Below are positions 7,689-13,860 of a DNA stretch of 15,880 nucleotides, piece after piece. The position numbers and the translations under genes were made by a program. This DNA comes from Bacteroidales bacterium UBA3389 (lineage in GTDB: Bacteria; Bacteroidota; Bacteroidia; Bacteroidales; P3), in contig DEPP01000105.1 of the NCBI GenBank assembly GCA_002358835.1, forward strand, positions 1 through 15,880. The letters are read 5' to 3'. Below the pieces are notes generated by a model. It was not told the DNA's origin and did no database searches. It saw only the letters and a list, made by a program, of their open reading frames with translations. Each line of letters begins with the position of its first letter. Within the stretch, counting starts at the first letter, position 1.

Positions 7689-9710
7689 ATGAAAAGATTC
7701 TTGCTTTTTTGTGTTGTTGCCCTTTTTCAATTAGGTGCAATTGCACAATCAGATAATGATGTAGTTATAGAAGTTGCAGGAGAGAAAATTTTGAAGGAAG
7801 ACTTTGTCAGAATGTTCAAAAAGAACACTCCTTCCAAAGGTGCTTCGTTTTCTCAAGAAGAACTTGACGAGTACTTGGAATTGTTTATCAATTATAAAAT
7901 GAAGCTTACACAAGCTCGCGAATTGGGTTTGGATACATTGAAGTCTTATTTGGATGAAACAAAACAATACAGACAACAATTGGTTGCTCCATATCTTAAT
8001 GATGCTACAGTAAGTAAGCAATTGATTGATGAAGCTTATGAAAGGACAAAAGAAATCGTCTCGGCTTCTCACATACTGATAAACATACCTGCAAATGCTA
8101 CTCCGAAAGATACGTTGGCGGCATACAACAAAGCAATGAAGATTCGCAAACGAATAATAGAGGGAGAGGATTTTGCAACTTTGGCAAAGGAATTCTCAGA
8201 TGACCCGTCTGCAAAAGACAGAACAGATGAGAAAACCAAAGTAACAATACCAGGGACAGGCGGAGCATTGGGTTATTTTACCTCAATGAGTATGATTTAT
8301 CCTTTTGAAACGGCTTGTTATTCGATGAATGTTGGCGAGGTGTCTATGCCTATTCGAACACGTTTCGGATACCATATAATCAAACTATTTGATAGAGTAC
8401 CTGCTTTTTGTAGCACTATGGATATTGCACACATTTGGGTATCGTTTGATAAACATGGAGAGACTGAAGCGGAGTCTTTGATAAACAAGGCATGGAATGA
8501 ATTGTCAAATGATTCATCTTTTGTAGCTGTTGCTAAGAAATATTCTAATGATGTTTATTCTGTAAACAATGGTGGGGTGCTTAACAAACAAACAATCTCA
8601 TCTTTGCCTTCTGAATACATTGCGATGCTCAAGAATATGAAGCCAATGGAAACTTCAAAGCCGTTTAGAAGTAGCATAGGTTGGCATATAGTGAGACCTT
8701 TGAAGTTTAGACCGATACCGACTTTCGAAGAACAGAAGGCAAATATAGAAAACAGAATATCAAAGGACGAAAGAAGTTTCAAAACCATAGAATCGTTTGC
8801 AGAGAAAGCAAAAAAAGAATATGGTTTCCAAGAATCAAAAGAACTTCTGTCTGAAGTTGTAAAAATAGTTAATGATTCCATATTCGCAGGAACTTGGAAA
8901 ATGCCGACGGATTTCAATAATCAAGAAGAACTTTTCAGAATTGGTGATTATTCATTCACAGTCTTGGACTTTGTAAAGAAGATTGAGGAGTTCCAATCAA
9001 AGCAAACACCGAGTTATATCCCTGAATATATTGGGAAAATATACGATGACGTTGTTTTGGAGCAGGTTGTAAAATACGCAGATAGCAAATTAGAAAGCAA
9101 ATATCCTGATTTGAAGGCAACTATTGATGAATTCAGAGATGGAGTTCTTATTTTCTCCATAACAGATCGAATGGTGTGGAATAAATCTCTGCTTGATACT
9201 ATCGGTTTACAAGAGTATTTTACGGCAAATAGGGCAAAGTACAATTGGGAACCAAGAGTAGGTGCAACCCTTTGGAGTATTGACTCGGATGAAAAGCCTG
9301 CAAAAATCGAGAAACTATTAAATAAATACATTCGCAAAGGTTTATCGAATGAAGAAATCAAAGAAAAGTTGGCAAAGAAATTGAAAATCGAAGAGGGTAA
9401 AGATGAGAAGATCGTCTACAAGTGGAAAAAATACGAAAAAGGCGATAATAAAATCATAGACTCTTTGCTTTGGAGTGATGCGAGTCAAAAAAGTGGTACA
9501 TTGAAGTACTATAGCGATGCAGGCAAAGAAAAAAGAAAGATATTTGTGCTGTTGAATGATTGGGTTGATATTGAACCTAAGGAGTTGAGTGATTGTAAAG
9601 GTCTGGTTACTTCTGATTATCAATTGTTTTTGGAGAAGCAATGGATAGAGGACTTGAGAAATAAATATGACTATAAGGTGAATCAGCAAGTTTATAAAAG
9701 CATAAAATAG
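7689..9710 (+). CDS. Periplasmic peptidyl-prolyl isomerase with two parvulin domains
   Basis: This is a 673-residue PpiC/SurA-like folding factor of the periplasm. A signal peptide ends at AIA-Q (cut after residue 19). The N-terminal region 20-120 is helical and resembles the SurA/PpiD chaperone part. Parvulin domain 1 spans about 125-236: it opens ASHILI, includes GGALGYF, and closes RFGYHIIKL at 225-233. Domain 2 spans about 245-340 (IAHIWVSF to IGWHIVRPL), with a weaker central motif (NNGGVLN). Residues 345-673 are a long Lys/Glu-rich helical tail without a domain I can name; its end, with SDYQLFLEKQWIEDLRNKY, is from memory characteristic of Bacteroidota homologues. The gene lies 9 bases after guaB and 13 before surA. 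No membrane anchor follows the signal peptide, so it should be soluble in the periplasm and act with SurA on outer-membrane protein folding. Confidence 0.92.
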   Translation: MKRFLLFCVVALFQLGAIAQSDNDVVIEVAGEKILKEDFVRMFKKNTPSKGASFSQEELDEYLELFINYKMKLTQARELGLDTLKSYLDETKQYRQQLVAPYLNDATVSKQLIDEAYERTKEIVSASHILINIPANATPKDTLAAYNKAMKIRKRIIEGEDFATLAKEFSDDPSAKDRTDEKTKVTIPGTGGALGYFTSMSMIYPFETACYSMNVGEVSMPIRTRFGYHIIKLFDRVPAFCSTMDIAHIWVSFDKHGETEAESLINKAWNELSNDSSFVAVAKKYSNDVYSVNNGGVLNKQTISSLPSEYIAMLKNMKPMETSKPFRSSIGWHIVRPLKFRPIPTFEEQKANIENRISKDERSFKTIESFAEKAKKEYGFQESKELLSEVVKIVNDSIFAGTWKMPTDFNNQEELFRIGDYSFTVLDFVKKIEEFQSKQTPSYIPEYIGKIYDDVVLEQVVKYADSKLESKYPDLKATIDEFRDGVLIFSITDRMVWNKSLLDTIGLQEYFTANRAKYNWEPRVGATLWSIDSDEKPAKIEKLLNKYIRKGLSNEEIKEKLAKKLKIEEGKDEKIVYKWKKYEKGDNKIIDSLLWSDASQKSGTLKYYSDAGKEKRKIFVLLNDWVDIEPKELSDCKGLVTSDYQLFLEKQWIEDLRNKYDYKVNQQVYKSIK

Positions 9711-9723
9711 TCTGAGTTATTGT

Positions 9724-11109
9724 ATGAATAGATTGGGATTTTTTCAAATTATATTGTTTGCGGTAATTGCTTTTTGCAGTTCCGCATCTGCGTATTCTCA
9801 AACTGAAAACACAGATAATCTTCAAGTTGTTGATAAAGTTATTGCTGTTGTCGGACAAAATATGGTTAAAGAATCCGAATTGGAAACTGCATATCTTCAA
9901 CAAAAATCGAATAGAGGAATTATCGAAGATGCCTTTATGGTTCGTTGTGATTTGTTTGAAGGCATGTTGATCAATGAATTGATGTTGCATCAAGCCGAAA
10001 AAGATTCTATAGTTGTTACAGATGAGGAAGTGAACAGAGAAATGGATAACAGAATCAAGTATATGGTTCAAATGTATGGCTCTGTTGAGAATCTGGAAAA
10101 GCAAATGAAAAAATCCATTAGCGAAATCAGAGCATTTTATAGCGATGTTATCAGAGAAAACATAATGATTGGCCAGATAGAGCATAAACTTACGGGTGAT
10201 GTAACTATAACTCCGCAAGAAGTTGCTGACTTTTACAAATCCATACCTCAAGATAGTCTTCCTATAGCTGAGGATGAATATGTCTTTTCTCAAATAGTGA
10301 AGTTGCCAAAAGTGTCGGAAGAAGAAAAAAATGCAGTAAAGGATAGGTTGAACGACTATAGAGATAGAATACTTAAAGGAAGTAAATTCTCCACTATTGC
10401 ATTGCTGTATTCAGAAGACCCAGGCTCTGCAAAGAAAGGGGGAGAACTCGGATTCTTTTCGAGAGGGGATATGGTCAGTGAGTTTGAAAACGCTGCTTTT
10501 GCCTTGCAAGATGGAGAAATTTCGCCTGTTATAGAAACTCAATACGGATTTCATATCATTCAAATGATAGAAAGACGGGGTAATCAAGTTAATTGCAGAC
10601 ATATATTGTTACAACCTAAGGTTTCGGATGCTCAATTGCTCGAAGCCAAAGAAGAATTGGAAAAAATCAAATCAGAGATAGAGAAAGGTGAAATCACATT
10701 TGAAGATGCTATAATCAAGTATTCAGATGATGAATCAAAGATAAACCGTGGTTTGGTAATAAATCCGTATAACGCAAGTGCTTCTTTCACAAAAGATAAT
10801 ATAAATGAAACTATGTCAAACTTGGATAGAGTGGATTTCAGCTCAATGAAAGAGGGAGATATAACAAATCCTGTCTTATTCAAAGCTGAATCAGCAAATG
10901 CTTATCGTCTGATAAAGGTTGACAAAAAGGTGGATGCACATAGAGTAAACCTTGTTGATGACTACGGAAAGATACAAGAATCGGCTCTAAGTTCAAGAAA
11001 ACTCGATATAATTAAAGAGTGGGCAGAAAAAAGAATAGCGAAAACTTATATAAGAATAGATAAAGACTACCAAGACTGCGATTTTAAGTTGAATTGGTTG
11101 AAAAAATAA
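9724..11109 (+). CDS. surA: SurA-type periplasmic chaperone / peptidyl-prolyl isomerase
   Basis: SurA carries unfolded outer-membrane proteins across the periplasm to the BAM complex. This copy has 461 residues and a signal peptide ending near AYS-Q (cut after about residue 25). The SurA N-terminal chaperone domain follows: VVDKVIAVVGQNMVKESELE, then a helical bundle including LFEGMLINELMLHQAEKDSIVVTDEEV. Parvulin domain 1 (about 186-282) is canonical, with KGGELGFFSRGDM and YGFHIIQM. Parvulin domain 2 (about 291-400) opens well (CRHILLQPK) but has NRGLVINPYN where an active domain has GG-LG-F, so it is probably not catalytic. The C-terminal segment 400-461 should pack on the N-terminal domain, as in the known SurA fold. 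It is co-transcribed with the double-parvulin gene upstream and the MoxR gene, which starts 2 bases after its stop. Confidence 0.93.
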   Translation: MNRLGFFQIILFAVIAFCSSASAYSQTENTDNLQVVDKVIAVVGQNMVKESELETAYLQQKSNRGIIEDAFMVRCDLFEGMLINELMLHQAEKDSIVVTDEEVNREMDNRIKYMVQMYGSVENLEKQMKKSISEIRAFYSDVIRENIMIGQIEHKLTGDVTITPQEVADFYKSIPQDSLPIAEDEYVFSQIVKLPKVSEEEKNAVKDRLNDYRDRILKGSKFSTIALLYSEDPGSAKKGGELGFFSRGDMVSEFENAAFALQDGEISPVIETQYGFHIIQMIERRGNQVNCRHILLQPKVSDAQLLEAKEELEKIKSEIEKGEITFEDAIIKYSDDESKINRGLVINPYNASASFTKDNINETMSNLDRVDFSSMKEGDITNPVLFKAESANAYRLIKVDKKVDAHRVNLVDDYGKIQESALSSRKLDIIKEWAEKRIAKTYIRIDKDYQDCDFKLNWLKK

Positions 11110-11111
11110 GA

Positions 11112-12083
11112 ATGTCAATGGCATCGGAAGTAGAACAACTTGATATATTGTCGGCAAAGTGTAATGACCTTAAAGCAGAGATTGCAAAGGTTATTGTAGG
11201 TCAGGAGGAGGTAATAAACCAATTATTGATTACCATCTTTTCTCGCGGACATTGTCTTTTGGTAGGTGTTCCGGGTCTTGCAAAAACATTACTCGTAAAT
11301 ACGATAGCAAAAACGCTTGGCTTGAGTTTCAACAGAATACAATTCACACCCGACTTGATGCCTTCCGACATTATTGGTAGCGAAATATTGAATCGAGACC
11401 GAGTATTCGAATTTATAAAAGGGCCTGTCTTCTCAAATATAGTTCTGGCAGATGAAATAAATAGGACACCGCCCAAAACACAGGCTGCATTGTTAGAGGC
11501 AATGCAGGAGCATAGTGCAACAGTTAATGGAAAGATATATAGATTGCCTGAGCCGTTTTTTGTTTTGGCAACCCAAAATCCTATAGAACAAGAAGGTACT
11601 TACCCATTACCCGAAGCTCAACTCGATAGATTTATGTTTATGCTTTGGCTTGATTATCCTTCATTTGAAGAAGAAGTCCAAGTACTTAAGCAAACGACAA
11701 CTGGAAAGCAAGTTGAAGTTAGACAAATATTAAGTTTGGAGGACATCCAAACAATGCAACGACTTGTGCAAAGCATACCTGTGAGTGATAATGTTTACGA
11801 ATATGCGGTAAGACTTGTTACCAAGACAAGACAGAACGAAAAAGCAAGTCCGTTAGCTAAGCAATATCTTTCTTGGGGTGCAGGTCCGAGAGCATCACAA
11901 TACCTTATCATCGGAGCCAAGTGCCATGCTGCATTGAGGGGAAAGTACTCTCCAGATATAGAAGACGTGGATGCGGTAGCTGTATCGGTATTAAGACATA
12001 GAATAGTCTTGAATTATGCTGCTCAAGCCGAAGGATATACTGCGGAAACGATAATAAAGGATTTAATAAACGAACAACTATAA
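11112..12083 (+). CDS. moxR: MoxR-family AAA+ ATPase
   Basis: MoxR AAA+ ATPases act as chaperones that help assemble or activate enzyme or surface complexes, usually with von Willebrand A-domain partners. The 323 residues from the ATG at 11112 show the family features: VIVGQEEVINQLL near the start, Walker A GVPGLAKT at 52-59, Walker B LADEINRTPPKTQ with D114-E115, sensor 1 ATQNPIEQEGTYPLPEAQLDRF just after, and the C-terminal lid including WGAGPRASQYL. The ATG at 11112 (or 11118) is preferred over a TTG at 11094, because it avoids the overlap with surA and fits the family's N-terminus. The gene is packed between surA (2 bases) and a hypothetical secreted protein (4 bases). The DUF58 and VWA (bat) genes that usually follow moxR in Bacteroidota are absent here, so its client is unknown. 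Confidence 0.94.
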   Translation: MSMASEVEQLDILSAKCNDLKAEIAKVIVGQEEVINQLLITIFSRGHCLLVGVPGLAKTLLVNTIAKTLGLSFNRIQFTPDLMPSDIIGSEILNRDRVFEFIKGPVFSNIVLADEINRTPPKTQAALLEAMQEHSATVNGKIYRLPEPFFVLATQNPIEQEGTYPLPEAQLDRFMFMLWLDYPSFEEEVQVLKQTTTGKQVEVRQILSLEDIQTMQRLVQSIPVSDNVYEYAVRLVTKTRQNEKASPLAKQYLSWGAGPRASQYLIIGAKCHAALRGKYSPDIEDVDAVAVSVLRHRIVLNYAAQAEGYTAETIIKDLINEQL

Positions 12084-12087
12084 AGCT

Positions 12088-13419
12088 ATGATTAAAAGTT
12101 TACTGTCAACTATCTGTATAATGTTGTTATGTGTCAGCCTTTCAGCACAGCCTGCAAGGGCAAGAACGCCGCAAAATCAACAAACGCAAAACACAAATAC
12201 ACAAACAATCGACATACCTGAAAACGGATGCGATTTTATCATAATGCCACAGCCGCCAAAAAAGAAAAGAACTGCAAACAAACGAGAACAGGTTTCTGTC
12301 GATCCATATCCAAACAAAATGGAAGCTTATATCTGTTTTGAACCAGCCTCAGCCTATTATACCGAAGCAGGATTGGATATATTGGATAGCATATATTCGA
12401 TTGCTTTCAATAAAGATAATAACAAGTTCTATAAGATGACCATCGAGGCATACGATGATGCTGAACCATTGAACGAACTCAATGCGTCTTTGGCAAGAGA
12501 CAGAGCAGTCATGATCTTCAATTATTTTTCCTCAAGGGAAGAATCTGAGTTTATAATTAAACGCACACCAAGCACTTACATGCATTCATGCAGTGGAGAG
12601 ATGCCTTATTTCATCAAATACAAAATGCCGTTCGACTTTAAGTGGATAAATCTTTACAAAAAGAGCGAAGAAGAAAGGGTAAGCAACGGAATAAGTCTTG
12701 TCGGTAAGGTTCACATAGTCATAGAAAACGATCCAGAGGGTTGTTTGGGAGAATATTTCGATTATTACTATCCTGCAAATGACAGTGTTTTGAGTGCAAG
12801 CTGTTCTGAGGTTATGATACCGAAAGGAGCTTTGGAATCGATTACACATACCAAAGACACGATAGAATACAGTTGCAATATCAGCTATAAGGAATATATG
12901 ACTTTTGAGGATCTTACTTCGAATTATCACCTTATTCCGCACAAAAAGCAATATATAATCAATGCAGGCTATATCGTAATCGATGCAGAACACCAACCTG
13001 ACTACGAAAGTTGTCAAAACAAAGAGAACTTCGAACCGATAATCACAGTAAGAGTTCCTATAGAATTGCAACAAAACGAAGCAAGACTTAAGTTCTATGC
13101 CAAGACCTACGATGCAAAAGGTCGTCCTATTTACAAATCAATACCTACAAAGAAGGAAAAAGACAAGGAAACCAAATTGCAAACTCTTACCACAACGATT
13201 AACGCTTTCCAATTGGATACTATATACATAGGACGAAAGATTGAGGAAAAAGAGATGTCGGATTATTTCTTTCCTGCAAAAGAAGGTGAACCGGGAGCCT
13301 TTCAAGCGATGGGAGGTTGGTTGAAACCATATAAGTTAGACAAGAGAGGCTCATATGTAATCAAGAAAAACATGCAAATGATGCTTAGAAAGCCTGTGGG
13401 GCAAGTAATGAGCGAATAA
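12088..13419 (+). CDS. Secreted protein of unknown function with divergent OmpA-like segment
   Basis: I do not recognise this 443-residue protein as a named family. A signal peptide ends at LSA-Q (cut after about residue 20). A Gln/Thr/Asn-rich linker follows at about 28-43, then a basic patch (PPKKKRTANKRE). Residues about 80-150 resemble a divergent OmpA-like domain: FEPASAYYTEAGLDILDSI, then KMTIEAYDD at 116-124 in the place of the usual 'I-GYTD', then NASLARDRAVMIFNYF at 132-147, matching the 'N-LS-RA-V-YL' helix. The remainder is mostly beta-strand-like and has no clear motif. It has no T9SS sorting domain, lipobox or second membrane helix, so it should be periplasmic or outer-membrane associated. 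It starts 4 bases after the MoxR gene and ends at a strong terminator, making it the last gene of the guaB-surA unit. Peptidoglycan binding is possible but the key residues look poorly kept. Confidence 0.75.
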   Translation: MIKSLLSTICIMLLCVSLSAQPARARTPQNQQTQNTNTQTIDIPENGCDFIIMPQPPKKKRTANKREQVSVDPYPNKMEAYICFEPASAYYTEAGLDILDSIYSIAFNKDNNKFYKMTIEAYDDAEPLNELNASLARDRAVMIFNYFSSREESEFIIKRTPSTYMHSCSGEMPYFIKYKMPFDFKWINLYKKSEEERVSNGISLVGKVHIVIENDPEGCLGEYFDYYYPANDSVLSASCSEVMIPKGALESITHTKDTIEYSCNISYKEYMTFEDLTSNYHLIPHKKQYIINAGYIVIDAEHQPDYESCQNKENFEPIITVRVPIELQQNEARLKFYAKTYDAKGRPIYKSIPTKKEKDKETKLQTLTTTINAFQLDTIYIGRKIEEKEMSDYFFPAKEGEPGAFQAMGGWLKPYKLDKRGSYVIKKNMQMMLRKPVGQVMSE

Positions 13420-13438
13420 CCGAAATCAAATTTCGAGA

Positions 13439-13493
13439 AAAACAAAACGAGCGTTCGCAATTGCAAAAGCAAATCGAACGCTCGTTTTGTTTT
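13439..13493 (+). terminator. Intrinsic terminator of the guaB-surA-moxR unit
   Basis: There is a perfect 19-bp inverted repeat: AAAACAAAACGAGCGTTCG at 13439-13457 pairs with its complement at 13475-13493. The 17-base loop can itself fold (TTGC-AAAA-GCAA). The GC-rich part of the stem is ACGAGCGTTCG/CGAACGCTCGT, and it runs into a T-rich tail (TTTTGTTTTATTTT). Because the 5' arm is A-rich, the structure would also work on the opposite strand. Confidence 0.9.
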
Positions 13494-13494
13494 A

Positions 13495-13587
13495 TTTTGG
13501 CTTTTAGATATTGGCTATTGGCAAAAGTGGAAGGCTGAGAGTATCGAGCAATGTGCCATCAGCCAAAAGCCAAAAGAAAAGCCAAAA
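13495..13587. repeat. GCCAAAA/TTTTGGC inverted-repeat block
   Basis: TTTTGGCTTTT at 13495-13505 has two exact inverted copies, AAAAGCCAAAA at 13565-13575 and 13577-13587. Inside these, TTGGCTATTGGCA at 13511-13523 pairs with TGCCATCAGCCAA at 13554-13566 with two mismatches. The block of about 93 bases can fold into a long hairpin. It may be a small palindromic intergenic element (REP- or MITE-like) or the remains of one; no transposase or target duplication is visible. Confidence 0.65.
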
Positions 13588-13610
13588 ATATGCGGTAAAA
13601 TCAGCAAAAA

Positions 13611-13689
13611 TTATTTCTTGATTTTAGCGAAATGGATCTTTGTTTCATTTCTCTGAAATCAAGAAATAAAAATCTGAAATCAAGAAATA
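13611..13689. repeat. Two direct copies and one inverted copy of AAATCAAGAAATA
   Basis: The 17-mer TCTGAAATCAAGAAATA occurs at 13652-13668 and again at 13673-13689, a 21-base period. The inverted form lies at 13611-13624 (TTATTTCTTGATTT) and forms a 14-bp stem with 13656-13669. A 6-bp inner stem, GAAATG (13629-13634) with CATTTC (13646-13651), would stack inside it. The second direct copy could compete for the same 5' arm over 13 bases. It lies upstream of the M6 protease promoter, so it is probably not in that transcript. Confidence 0.7.
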
Positions 13690-13795
13690 TTTTTCAAGCT
13701 ATTTGATTGCGGATATTTTATCGTTCAGACCAATATATAGAACTTTGTTATACCAATAAAACTGTTGGAAATACGCAGTTTTTTCGGTTTTTGTA

Positions 13796-13826
13796 TTTGA
13801 TAATTCACAGATTCTGTTTATTTTTG
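13796..13826 (+). promoter_or_regulatory. Bacteroidota-type promoter of the M6 protease gene
   Basis: TTTG at 13796-13799 and TATTTTTG at 13819-13826 (fits TAnnTTTG) are separated by 19 bases, the expected spacing for the Bacteroidota primary sigma factor. Transcription should begin near 13831-13833, leaving about 28 bases before the ATG at 13861. It is inferred from consensus match and position. Confidence 0.75.
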
Positions 13827-13860
13827 CAAGTTTGAAAAGAAATGAATAACAGATAAGAAT

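Larger units (their letters stand above)
13420..13860. other. 441-base non-coding gap with hairpins, repeats and a promoter
   Basis: No gene is visible in this stretch on either strand. Directly after the stop of the preceding gene is a small hairpin, CGAAAT-CAA-ATTTCG (13421-13435). It is followed by a 19-bp terminator (13439-13493), a GCCAAAA-rich inverted-repeat block (13495-13587), a three-arm AAATCAAGAAATA repeat block (13611-13689), and a Bacteroidota-type promoter (13796-13826). Positions 13690-13795 are AT-rich, and I see nothing definite in them. Confidence 0.8.

Noticed and set aside
9607..10293. Open frame of 228 codons on the reverse strand over the surA start
   Set aside because: It lies wholly antisense to the double-parvulin and surA genes, which have clear domains. 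Its translation is low-complexity (Phe/Ile/His/Asn-rich) with no motif, as expected from antisense of AT-rich coding DNA.
11094..11111. TTG start six codons upstream for the MoxR gene
   Set aside because: It would overlap surA by 16 bases and add VEKIR residues not typical of the family. The ATG at 11112 gives the usual MoxR N-terminus.
13652..13689. CRISPR-like direct repeats
   Set aside because: There are only two 17-base copies with a 4-base spacer and no cas genes nearby. The inverted third copy fits a hairpin element instead.
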